Positions 43,652 through 51,898 of a stretch of DNA of 64,000 nt are shown piece by piece. A model generated the notes under the pieces. It was given only the letters and a program-made list of their open reading frames with translations. It was not told where the DNA came from and made no database searches. A program made the translations under genes and the position numbers. Position 1 is the first letter of the stretch. The number at the start of each line of letters is the position of its first letter. The stretch is from Bifidobacterium erythrocebi (lineage in GTDB: Bacteria > Actinomycetota > Actinomycetes > Actinomycetales > Bifidobacteriaceae). Where the stretch lies: positions 1-64,000 of the forward strand of contig NZ_JAAIIF010000008.1 in the NCBI RefSeq assembly GCF_012932675.1. Reading direction: 5' to 3'.

Positions 43652-45814
43652 CTAGCGAATGTTCCTGATGTAGTTGCAGGCCGGGTACCCGGTGCACCCG
43701 TAGAACGCGCGGTCGGGATTGTTCCTCGGATGGCGTTCCGCCAGCGCGCTGCCGCACATGGGGCATTGCGGCGGCAATGTGACGCCGCGGAAGATGTTCG
43801 GGCAGATATGGTCGTGCAGCTCGTACATGAACTTCGACGGCCGAGCCTGATCGACCACGAAGAACACCTTCTTCTTGCACCTGGTCATGGCCACGTAGAA
43901 CAGGCGGCGTTCCTCCGCATACGGGTAGCGCTCCACCTCGGGCAGCAGCAGACCCAGCAACGGCTCCTCGGGAATGGCGCTGGGGAACCCCTTCAGCCCG
44001 CCGGAGCAGCACAGCAGGAACACGAAGTCGCGCTGCAGGCCCTTGGACTTGTGCGCGGTCATGAACTCGATGGTCATCTCCGGCTTTTCCAGGAAGGTGA
44101 TGTGGTCGCGCTCGCAACGGAACAGCCCTTCCCGGTCGTACTTGGTGATGAGGTTGAGATCGCTGTGGTAGCGGCCCAGCAGCAGTACGGACGCCTTCTT
44201 CGGCAGCTTGCGCAGCTGCTCCACGATCACGGTGAACCGTTCCTCCGGGGTCTTGCCTCCCAAAGCCTTCAGCGAGTAGTCCTTCTTCTCGTTGGTGCTG
44301 TGCAGGTGCTTGACGTACAGGCTTGGATCCGACATCACGAAGGCGCCGCTGGCCTCGATCAGGCTGGCGCGGAACCGTCTGGTGGTGGTGATCTGGAACA
44401 TGCGGGTCTTGCCCCATGCGCTCCACAGTTTGTCGAAGTCGAGGATCAGGCCGATGTCGCTGCCCGCGAACCGGTAGATCGACTGCCAGTCGTCGCCCAC
44501 GCAGAACAGCGAGAAGTCCCGCTGCTCGCGCATCGCGCGGATCAGTTCGTATCTTGGCCGCGACATGTCCTGGTATTCGTCGATGAGCACGTAACGGTAC
44601 TCATGACGGTATTTGCCGGTCTTCACGCAGTCGATGGCGTCGATGATCATGCCAGGGAAGTCGATGCCGTTGTTGGCGTGGAAGCAATCCATGTAGGCGC
44701 GGTACAGCGGTTCGATCAGGTCGAGCATCTCCGCGTTGCGCCCAGCATGCGTGCCGCCGTAGCGGCGGTTGAGCGCGCGCATGCCGTTGACATCGATGTT
44801 GTTCGAACGCATCTGCTGGATGATGGTCTTGGCAGTGTCTACCAGATGCTGCGCGTACTGGTTGAACTCGTAGTCCTTCTCCGGCATGCGGAAGGCTTCG
44901 GTGTGCGCGGCTGCCCCGTACTTCTCCAGAAGATGCCTGGGCATAAGCTTGAAGGCGAGCAGACGGTAGGGGATGCTTGTGGCAAGCAGCTGTCCGAATG
45001 CCGATCCGATCGCCTTGTTCGCCGTGTTCTCGTCGATGATCGGCCGGTTCGCGATGGTGGAATTGCGGCAGATCTCAAGGCCGAGACTGTGGAAGGTGCA
45101 GGCGCGGATGGCTTCGCCGGTCTGCGCCTGGATACGCCCGGACATCTCGTCCGCGGACTTCCGCGTGAACGAGAGCACAAGAATCTCATTGGGCTTGGCT
45201 TTTCCGGTTTTCAGCAGCCAGGCGATGTAGCCCACGATGGTGGTGGTCTTGCCGGTTCCCGCTCCGGCCAGCACCAGGGTGTTGTGCGCCGCGCCCGCGA
45301 TGGCGCTGATCTGCTCGTCGCTCAGTTCGTTCTTCTCAATGGTGCCGATCACGGACCGGGCCTTTGCGATGGTGTCGGCGTCCAGCAGCGGTTGCGGGGC
45401 GAGTCGGCTGGAGTCGTCGCGTCGTTCCGCGCCGTAGCGACGCCCGACGAGATCGAGCGAGGGGAGCGCTTCGTTGCCATGCTGCTGTGTTTGCGGCGTA
45501 TTGCGGCGTGCGGGTCGCTGCGATTGAGCGCCCTGTCGTGCCGGGGTGGAGCGTACCTGCGTGGACTGCCTCGATTGTGTGGGACTGGCCGACTGTGCAG
45601 TGCGATCCGGCTGTGCCGTTTTCGTGGACTTCGCGGGTTGTGCGGGCTTCATGGACTGTGCAGGGCGTGCGGAACGCTGCTGCTGCGTCTGTGGATTACG
45701 GGCCGTCTGCGCGGCTGTGCCGGTCCTGCCCGTGGAAGCGGAGGGACGTTCGGGAGCCTCACGCTCCGCCGCCTCGCCAAGCAGAGCCTGCCTCAAACGC
45801 TGCATGAATCCCAT
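43652..45814 (-). CDS. UvrD/Rep-type superfamily 1 DNA helicase with C-terminal topoisomerase-type zinc finger
   Basis: This is a 720-residue protein. Residues ~20-105 are a Gln/Thr/Ser/Arg-rich low-complexity linker. The helicase core begins around residue 145, with Walker A LAGAGTGKT, VLSFTRKSADEM, VLIDEYQDMSRPRYELI (motif II), CVGDDWQSIYRFAGS and MTAHKSKGLQ. The ending (CPMCGSALAERH...FYGCTGYPACNYIRNIR) is a four-cysteine topoisomerase-like zinc finger. The order resembles helicase IV (HelD). I chose the ATG at 45814 (MGFMQRLRQALLG) because the upstream extension is poor. It likely works in recombination or repair. Confidence 0.88.
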   Translation of the reverse strand: MGFMQRLRQALLGEAAEREAPERPSASTGRTGTAAQTARNPQTQQQRSARPAQSMKPAQPAKSTKTAQPDRTAQSASPTQSRQSTQVRSTPARQGAQSQRPARRNTPQTQQHGNEALPSLDLVGRRYGAERRDDSSRLAPQPLLDADTIAKARSVIGTIEKNELSDEQISAIAGAAHNTLVLAGAGTGKTTTIVGYIAWLLKTGKAKPNEILVLSFTRKSADEMSGRIQAQTGEAIRACTFHSLGLEICRNSTIANRPIIDENTANKAIGSAFGQLLATSIPYRLLAFKLMPRHLLEKYGAAAHTEAFRMPEKDYEFNQYAQHLVDTAKTIIQQMRSNNIDVNGMRALNRRYGGTHAGRNAEMLDLIEPLYRAYMDCFHANNGIDFPGMIIDAIDCVKTGKYRHEYRYVLIDEYQDMSRPRYELIRAMREQRDFSLFCVGDDWQSIYRFAGSDIGLILDFDKLWSAWGKTRMFQITTTRRFRASLIEASGAFVMSDPSLYVKHLHSTNEKKDYSLKALGGKTPEERFTVIVEQLRKLPKKASVLLLGRYHSDLNLITKYDREGLFRCERDHITFLEKPEMTIEFMTAHKSKGLQRDFVFLLCCSGGLKGFPSAIPEEPLLGLLLPEVERYPYAEERRLFYVAMTRCKKKVFFVVDQARPSKFMYELHDHICPNIFRGVTLPPQCPMCGSALAERHPRNNPDRAFYGCTGYPACNYIRNIR

Positions 45815-45936
45815 CGATGTGCCCTCCGTTTCGTATGCGCAGGCAATTATACTTCCGCGGTTCCGCACGACTGCATTGCGGCCCTCTGGCACCCCGCCCA
45901 GGAACGGCTTGCCGAAAAGAGAGAGGAAGGGTCGGG

Positions 45937-46404
45937 CTAATCGCTGGTCAGCGTGACATTCAACGGCCCATCGGCCACCATGCCGACCCGCATATGCGAA
46001 CCGTACCGGCCCTCGCGCACCGGCACGCCACCGGAACGCAACGCCTCGTTCAATCTGATCCACATGATGTTCGCATGCTCGCCGTCCCCATCCCCGCTCG
46101 TCAGCCGGGGCCTGCCTGTGGCGGAGCGTTCAAATCCGGCCAATGGCTGGGGAACGGACAGGATCTCTCCGCCGATATCCTGAATGCAGGCGCACAGGCG
46201 GCCTGCCGGGCCGTCGAAGCACTGGGCCGTGAGAATCCGATGCGCCATATGCGCCAGCTCGCGCTCGCCGTCGCCCGGTTCGATCTCGACGGTCAATACA
46301 AGCCCCGGACCGATGTACTGCGGGTCGAAGGTGGGGTCGATGCCGTCCAGCTCGTTGAGCACCACGGCGCTCGCCTCCCGTACGCGTTGCATAAGAACTC
46401 GCAT
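45937..46404 (-). CDS. Degenerate D-aminoacyl-tRNA deacylase paralogue
   Basis: This 155-residue protein aligns along its whole length with the intact DTD at 23352-23831: RVLMQRVREASAVV start, the shared insertion (DGIDPTFDPQYIGPG), RLNEALRSGGVPVREGRYGSHMRVGMVADGP near the end. Both catalytic motifs are altered: SQFTL reads VPQPLAG and GPVT reads GPLNVT. It should therefore lack normal activity. It overlaps or abuts the potassium-channel gene just upstream. I use the ATG at 46404 behind GAGGTG; GTG 46413 is possible. Confidence 0.8.
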   Translation of the reverse strand: MRVLMQRVREASAVVLNELDGIDPTFDPQYIGPGLVLTVEIEPGDGERELAHMAHRILTAQCFDGPAGRLCACIQDIGGEILSVPQPLAGFERSATGRPRLTSGDGDGEHANIMWIRLNEALRSGGVPVREGRYGSHMRVGMVADGPLNVTLTSD

Positions 46405-46409
46405 CGCCG

Positions 46410-47228
46410 TCACCTCGTTGGGGCCGCGGATGCGGCGGTTGCCGGGGCCGCGCCCGGAACGTTGCCCGGAGCGTCATCGTGGCCAGGGTACGCGGAGGAA
46501 GTCGCATCGGCACGTGCCGCATGCAGTTCATCGCGCAGTTCGGCGACGGTTCCGGCCAGTTGCGAGATGCTGTGCTGCAGCTGTTTGATCTCGTCGTCGT
46601 TTTCCTTGGCCCGCTTGCTGGTCTCGTTGTCCACGCGGTCGACGATCCACGATGCCAACGTGGCCGTGACGACGCCGATGAGCGCGATGCCGGTGATCAT
46701 CAGGCCCACCGCGATGCACTTGCCCTGCCAGGTCACGGGGGAGAGGTCGCCGTAGCCGACCGTGGTGACGGTGACGAACGTCCACCACAGCGCCTTGCCG
46801 AAGTCCGTGATCGTCGCTCCGGGCGCGAACTGCTCCACGTCGAGTACCGCCAGCGAACCGATGAAGATGAGCAGCACCGCGCTGCCGCACACGTACATGG
46901 TGATGCGCCCGCGCACCGCCATGCCGCTGGTGCGGTTGAGCACGTTCAGCACGGCCACCAGACGCACCAGGCGCAACGGACGGAACATCGGCAGCACGAT
47001 CGACAGCAGCATGATGAGGTTGTTCTTGAACCAGGCCTTCTTGTTCCGTGCCAGCGAGATGGAGACCACGTAGTCGATGATGAACAGGACCCAGATGATG
47101 TTGATGACGTTGTCGCATAGCGCCATGTGCGTCCGTACGATCACCTCCCACGAATAGGCGAAGACGAAGATCAGTGCGAGTGCGGTCATCGGCCATTCGG
47201 TGATGCGTTCCCATTTGCTCAGCGGCAT
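46410..47228 (-). CDS. Voltage-gated-type potassium channel protein
   Basis: This 272-residue membrane protein has a six-helix layout. A charged S4-like segment (MFRPLRLVRLVAVLNVLNR) is followed by the pore loop with the selectivity filter TVGYGD (in LWWTFVTVTTVGYGDLSPVTW). A cytoplasmic coiled coil follows (ETSKRAKENDDEIKQLQHSISQLAGTVAELRDELHAA), then an Ala/Pro-rich tail. The start MPLSKWERITEWP is preceded by AGAAAGA. It helps set membrane potential or potassium balance. Confidence 0.9.
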   Translation of the reverse strand: MPLSKWERITEWPMTALALIFVFAYSWEVIVRTHMALCDNVINIIWVLFIIDYVVSISLARNKKAWFKNNLIMLLSIVLPMFRPLRLVRLVAVLNVLNRTSGMAVRGRITMYVCGSAVLLIFIGSLAVLDVEQFAPGATITDFGKALWWTFVTVTTVGYGDLSPVTWQGKCIAVGLMITGIALIGVVTATLASWIVDRVDNETSKRAKENDDEIKQLQHSISQLAGTVAELRDELHAARADATSSAYPGHDDAPGNVPGAAPATAASAAPTR

Positions 47229-47437
47229 GTGCGTCTCTTTCTTCTCGGGTGTCTTCCATATGGTACGCATGCGTCCGCCGCTGTGCGTGCTGGTGGCATG
47301 CGGGTCCCGTGCGGGCTTTCGCGACACGATGACCAAATAGTAAAACTATTTTTAAAAAGTCTTTTCATGATTGTATGATGGGTGGCAACACGGAGCAAGA
47401 CCGTGGCAATATAGCAGGATCTAGGAAAGGATCGATT

Positions 47438-47566
47438 ATGTCCATGAAGCACAAGCTGTTCTCCGCCATCAAGCGTGGTCTGGAAGTCAGCGGTATGAAC
47501 GCCATCGGCGAAGCCGGCTACAGCGAGTCCATGGTGGAAGCCCTGGAAGGCATGAGCAAGCGCTGA
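47438..47566 (+). CDS. Small protein, 42 aa
   Basis: The protein is MSMKHKLFSAIKRGLEVSGMNAIGEAGYSESMVEALEGMSKR. A TAGGAAAGG site lies 7-8 bases before the ATG, and a terminator follows at 47691-47708. Clean expression signals on an AT-rich promoter region support a real gene. No family is known to me. Confidence 0.6.
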   Translation: MSMKHKLFSAIKRGLEVSGMNAIGEAGYSESMVEALEGMSKR

Positions 47567-47690
47567 ACCGTTGAGCAATAGCCGTCCCGTCACCACACGC
47601 CATGCATGGGATCAAGGCAATACGAAAATAAAAACGAGCCATACGAAAACATTCGAGGTGGAATGATCCATATGGCCCGATGGCACTGGA

Positions 47691-47713
47691 ACGGACGATG
47701 AGGTCCGTTTTTT
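47691..47713 (+). terminator. Intrinsic terminator after the 42-aa gene
   Basis: The arms acggac and gtccgt with a 6-base loop are followed by a run of T (gtccgttttttgg). This is a standard Rho-independent terminator on the plus strand. Confidence 0.8.
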
Positions 47714-47760
47714 GGTTTGTAGGGGATCTTTGTAAGGGGATTTATCAGGGGATAGGTGCT

Positions 47761-48762
47761 CTACTCGCAGGCGACCCCGTCGTGATCCCTGTCGAGCGCC
47801 GAACGATAGCCGGGCTGCCCCTGGTAGATCGGTGCCGCACCCGCGGCACGCGCCGCCGTGCAGTTCTTGTAATAGACGTTCGAGCCGGAATCCTGCTGCT
47901 GGGACTGCTGCTGTGCCTGGGCTTGCGACTGCGTGGCCTCGGCCTCCGCCTGACGCTGACGCTCGGCCTGTTCCTGTGCGGCCTGCTGATCGGCCTGCTC
48001 CTGCGTCTGCTGGTCCTGCTGCGCGGTATTCGCTGCGGAGGATGCCTTCACGCCCGTGTAATCCGGAACGGTCTGCGCGGGGCAGGAGGCGAGCACCCGC
48101 TGCATCGCCGACTTCTCCGACTTGGTGACCCACAGCGAATACTTGTGCTTCACGCCGATCTGCCGCGCCACATATTCGCAGCGGAACCCCTTGTTCGACG
48201 GCAGCCACGTGGCGGCGTCGCCGTCGGACTTCTGCTGGTTGGCCCTGCCCTGCACGGCCAGCAGATTATACGGATCGTTCGCCAATTCGGCGCGTACGCT
48301 CTTCGAGAGCTTCTGCGCGCCCTTCTGCCAGGCGTCGCTCAACGCGACCACATGGTCGATCTGCACCGCGGTGGAGGTCTTCTGCCCACGCTTGAACGCA
48401 ATGGACTTGCCGGTATAGGGATCCTGCAACGTGCCGGACTTGACCACGCAGCTATGCGTGCCGAACTTGTGCTTCACCCCGGTCAGATCACGGTTGAGAA
48501 TATCGTTGCGCGTATCGCAGCCGTTATGATCCACATCGGACCACGCTTTGCCGAACTGCGTGCGCTTGTACCCGGTCTTCGGCGCGCGGCCCTTCACCTG
48601 CAACGTATCCAGCACCGCGGTGGCCGACTGGCCGGCACCGGTATTGTCGGTGGGCTCGGACGCCACGGCGGGATCCGCCTGCACGCCTGCGACCAGGCAG
48701 GCGGACAGCAACATGGCACCAACCGCCGCGAACGGGCGGAAACGGGACGATACACGGAACAT
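47761..48762 (-). CDS. Secreted HNH (DUF1524-type) nuclease with Excalibur calcium-binding domain
   Basis: This 333-residue exported protein has an N-terminal signal (FAAVGAMLLSACLVAGVQADPAVAS). The nuclease domain carries DVDHNGCDTRNDILNRDL, STAVQIDHVVALSDAW and NDPYNLLAVQGRANQQKSDGDAATW, the DUF1524 layout. A Gln/Ala/Glu-rich linker (about residues 235-285) leads to the Excalibur domain (YYKNCTAARAAG...SALDRDHDGVACE). It probably degrades extracellular DNA for nutrient gain or competition. Confidence 0.92.
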   Translation of the reverse strand: MFRVSSRFRPFAAVGAMLLSACLVAGVQADPAVASEPTDNTGAGQSATAVLDTLQVKGRAPKTGYKRTQFGKAWSDVDHNGCDTRNDILNRDLTGVKHKFGTHSCVVKSGTLQDPYTGKSIAFKRGQKTSTAVQIDHVVALSDAWQKGAQKLSKSVRAELANDPYNLLAVQGRANQQKSDGDAATWLPSNKGFRCEYVARQIGVKHKYSLWVTKSEKSAMQRVLASCPAQTVPDYTGVKASSAANTAQQDQQTQEQADQQAAQEQAERQRQAEAEATQSQAQAQQQSQQQDSGSNVYYKNCTAARAAGAAPIYQGQPGYRSALDRDHDGVACE

Positions 48763-48892
48763 CGTTGACTCTTCCTCTTCTTCGCTGTATATAACGTCAA
48801 CAGAACATCATAGGCGCATGCGCCGCCGCCCGCGGAACACGGAAAACAGGCACGGCGAAGGCGTCTGCACATGAGACAACAATACGGAAGAT

Positions 48893-49648
48893 ATGACCCA
48901 AGCAGCACATGACGATTACGAACTGCCGGAGGGCTACGAGCACTGCCCGAAGCTTGCGCCGGTCGAAGAGGCGCCATCCGCGCTCGACCGCGTCAAGGCC
49001 GTGGTACGCATCCTGAACGAGCCCGGCGGATGCCCCTGGGACGGCAAGCAGACGAACGAATCCCTGCTCAAACCCCTCCTGGAGGAAACCTACGAATACA
49101 TCGACGCCGTGGAAACCGGCGACCGTGACAACATGCGCGAGGAACTCGGAGACACGCTCCTGCAATCCGTATTCCAGGCACAGGTCTGCTCACACGACCC
49201 GGCCGACCCCTTCGACATCGACGAAGTATGCAACCGGCTGGTAGACAAACTCATCACCCGCCACCCGCACGTATTCGCAAGCAGCGGCAACAACGCGGAC
49301 GGCGAACAGGCCCCGCAAAGCGCCGAGGAAACACTCGCGCTCTGGGAACGGATGAAGCAGAAGGAAAAACACCGCACCTCCGTCCTCGAAGGCATCTCCC
49401 ACGCGCAAGGTGCCCTGCCACGCGCCGCCAAAATCATCTCCCGCGTCGCAAAATCACCCGAACACGAACGCCTGGAACAAGCATTCGAACCGGACACGGC
49501 CCACAACCACCAATACGCGGACGCGATCATCGCCATCATCCGAGACGCGCACCGCAACGGCGTGGACATCGAAACCGACTTGCGATGCCGACTACGCGGC
49601 ATCGAACAGACCATCGAAACCATAGAGAAGGACAACAACCATGACTGA
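48893..49648 (+). CDS. mazG: Nucleoside triphosphate pyrophosphohydrolase (MazG)
   Basis: This 251-residue protein has the MazG pattern: GGCPWDGKQTNESLLKPLLEETYEYIDAVETGDRDNMREELGDTLLQSVFQAQV (EExxE...ExxD metal site), then the KLITRHPHVF segment. It hydrolyses abnormal or surplus NTPs, including (p)ppGpp-related pools in some bacteria. Its last 8 bases overlap the pepC start. Confidence 0.92.
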   Translation: MTQAAHDDYELPEGYEHCPKLAPVEEAPSALDRVKAVVRILNEPGGCPWDGKQTNESLLKPLLEETYEYIDAVETGDRDNMREELGDTLLQSVFQAQVCSHDPADPFDIDEVCNRLVDKLITRHPHVFASSGNNADGEQAPQSAEETLALWERMKQKEKHRTSVLEGISHAQGALPRAAKIISRVAKSPEHERLEQAFEPDTAHNHQYADAIIAIIRDAHRNGVDIETDLRCRLRGIEQTIETIEKDNNHD

Positions 49649-51068
49649 CACACGAGCACTGGACCCGCAACAACTCACCCAATACGCCAAGGACTTCAAC
49701 GCCGACAGGGCGAACCTCGTCGCCGCCAACGCGGCCGTCGCCTCCGGAGTGCTGACCGCCGCGACCGACTACAAAGGCGCGCGCTCGCTGCCCAGGGATT
49801 TCTCCATCGAACTCAAGCAGGGCTCGATCACCAACCAGCGCCATTCCGGCCGCTGCTGGATGTTCGCCGCGCTCAACACCCTGCGCTACGAGGTGATGCA
49901 CAAGTGGAACCTCGACGATTTCGAATTCTCCGAAACCTACCTGTTCTTCTGGGACGCGATGGAGAAGTCGAACACCTACCTGGAGAACGTGCTTGCCACG
50001 CTCGACGAGCCGACCGACAGCCGCATCTTCCAGGAGATCAACTACGGGCCGGCCGATGACGGCGGCTGGTGGCAGATGTTCGCCGCGCTGGTGAACAAGT
50101 ACGGTCTGGTGCCGAAGTCCGCATACCCCGAATCCGCCAATTCCAAGGATTCCGACGCGTTCAAGCAGTACCTGAACTCCAAGCTGCGCGAATTCGCCGC
50201 CGATCTGCGCGCCCGTCACACCGCCGGGGCCACCCTGGACGAGCTGCGCGCGGCCAAGAACGACGACATGTCCACCGTGTACCGCATCTGCGCGATCTCG
50301 CTCGGCGAGCCGCCGGAGCGCTTCGACTTCCTGGCCCGAGTGAACGACGACAAGTCCGACAAGAAGGACGATGCCAAGGCGAAGGAGAACGCCGAGAACG
50401 GCAAGAGCGAGCCGAAGACCGGCAAGGACGAGCGCAAGCAGATCCGCGAGTTCGGCATCACCCCGATGGAGTTCTACACCAAGTACGTGCCGGTCGACGT
50501 GAACGACCTGGCCACCCTGTGCAACGTGCCGATGGCGAGCCGCCCCTACGGCAAGCGCTACCGCATCAAGTTCACCGCGAACGTGGCCGAGGCCGGCGAC
50601 ATGGAATTCGTGAACGTGCCGCTCGACGTGTTCAAGAAGGCCGCCGTCGACCAGATCAGCGCCGGTCACCCCATCTGGTTCGCCTGCGACTGCATGCAGT
50701 TCTCCCTGCGCGGGGCGGGCTACTTCGACTGCGACACCGTGCGCGTCGACCAGCTGTTCGGCACCGAGTTCACCTTCGACAAGGGGCAGGGCCTCGAATA
50801 CGGCGACTGCCCGAGCAACCACGCCATGACGCTGACCGGCGTGAACCTGGGGGAGGACGGCAAGCCGAACCGTTGGAAGGTCGAGAACAGCTGGGGCAAG
50901 GACAATGGCGAGGACGGCTACTATGTCGCGTCCGACGCATGGTTCGACCGCTACGTGACCGAGATCATCATCCGCAAGGAATACCTTGACGACGCCACAC
51001 GTGCGCTGCTCACCGCCGAGCCGGTTGAGCTTGAGCCGTGGGAGCCGCTGACCAAGCGCTCCCGCTGA
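49641..51068 (+). CDS. pepC: Aminopeptidase C (bleomycin hydrolase family C1B)
   Basis: This 475-residue cytosolic thiol aminopeptidase has the catalytic Cys in NQRHSGRCWMFAALNTLRYEV (about residue 73), His in CPSNHAMTLTGVNL and Asn in KVENSWGKDNGEDGYY. An unusual lysine/glutamate-rich stretch (about residues 230-270, DDKSDKKDDAKAKENAENG) lengthens one loop. It trims peptides for amino-acid supply. It overlaps mazG and is followed by a small HD-domain gene 11 bases later. Confidence 0.95.
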   Translation: MTDTRALDPQQLTQYAKDFNADRANLVAANAAVASGVLTAATDYKGARSLPRDFSIELKQGSITNQRHSGRCWMFAALNTLRYEVMHKWNLDDFEFSETYLFFWDAMEKSNTYLENVLATLDEPTDSRIFQEINYGPADDGGWWQMFAALVNKYGLVPKSAYPESANSKDSDAFKQYLNSKLREFAADLRARHTAGATLDELRAAKNDDMSTVYRICAISLGEPPERFDFLARVNDDKSDKKDDAKAKENAENGKSEPKTGKDERKQIREFGITPMEFYTKYVPVDVNDLATLCNVPMASRPYGKRYRIKFTANVAEAGDMEFVNVPLDVFKKAAVDQISAGHPIWFACDCMQFSLRGAGYFDCDTVRVDQLFGTEFTFDKGQGLEYGDCPSNHAMTLTGVNLGEDGKPNRWKVENSWGKDNGEDGYYVASDAWFDRYVTEIIIRKEYLDDATRALLTAEPVELEPWEPLTKRSR

Positions 51069-51079
51069 ACGGATCGGCG

Positions 51080-51589
51080 ATGACGGAGACGGGTGTTGGC
51101 GTGCAGGACGCCGGATTGCCTGCGATGCTGGAACGGGCCGAACGCCTGGCCCGTCTCCGTCATGCCGGTCAGACGGATAAGGGTGGCGCGGAATATTGGC
51201 GGCACCCGGCGCGGGTGTCTGCAGGGTGCAGGTCGGGCGAGGCGAAGATCGCCGGATGGCTGCACGACCTGCTTGAAGACACCGGCACCACGGCCGACGA
51301 ACTGCTGGAGCTCGGCTTTTCCGAAGCGGTGGTGCGTGCCGTCGAACTGGACACGAGGCGGGACGGCGAGGATTACATGGCGTATATCCGCGCCATCCTG
51401 GCCGCCTGCGATGCCGCCGATCCCGCCACCCGTCATGCCGGGCGCATCGCCCGCGAGGTCAAGATGAGCGACCTGCGGGACAATATGGATCTCACGCGCC
51501 TGACCGTGGTGCGCGAAGCCGACCGCAGACGCGAGGCGAAATACCGCAGGGCCTATGCGCTGCTCGCGGCATGGCCCGGGCGCGCGTAG
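51080..51589 (+). CDS. HD-domain protein (RelA/SpoT hydrolase-like), 169 aa
   Basis: The protein has the HD motif GWLHDLLEDTGTTADEL and the second metal site in EVKMSDLRDNMDLTRLT, similar to the ppGpp-hydrolase half of small alarmone enzymes or other HD phosphohydrolases. There is no synthetase domain. It is probably in the mazG-pepC operon. An activity on nucleotides is plausible, and the substrate is unknown. Confidence 0.75.
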   Translation: MTETGVGVQDAGLPAMLERAERLARLRHAGQTDKGGAEYWRHPARVSAGCRSGEAKIAGWLHDLLEDTGTTADELLELGFSEAVVRAVELDTRRDGEDYMAYIRAILAACDAADPATRHAGRIAREVKMSDLRDNMDLTRLTVVREADRRREAKYRRAYALLAAWPGRA

Positions 51590-51898
51590 CGCTGCTGTTC
51601 AAAAGTCCTCTCCGCTGTGCCTTTGCTGATCCTTCTTGAAGACTTCCCGCATATACGCGACGTCATGAGGAAAATCAATGTCTTCGTCAAAGTTTCGCGT
51701 ATAGCGATATCCGCGTGTGCACAACAAAAACCGTTAATCTGTACACCAACTAACCGCGATTCCCGTTATCGGCGCTCGTTTCGTCACGGCGGTCGCAGCC
51801 GATGAGAGTCGATGAGAGTCGGGCGGCAGCATATACATCCACCATCCGGCTATGCCCGGAACCCGGGACGCCGGGAACACAGCGAAAGGCAATTACGC
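51590..51898. other. Intergenic region, no clear gene
   Basis: The region is AT-richer than its surroundings in 51600-51790. It contains a tandem pair of gatgagagtc at about 51801-51820. No convincing frame or hairpin was seen. It probably holds the promoter of the binding-protein gene. Confidence 0.4.

Noticed and set aside
51617-51805. 62-codon plus-strand frame in the gap before the peptide-binding gene
   Set aside because: It has no ribosome site, odd composition and no similarity; it is treated as non-coding.
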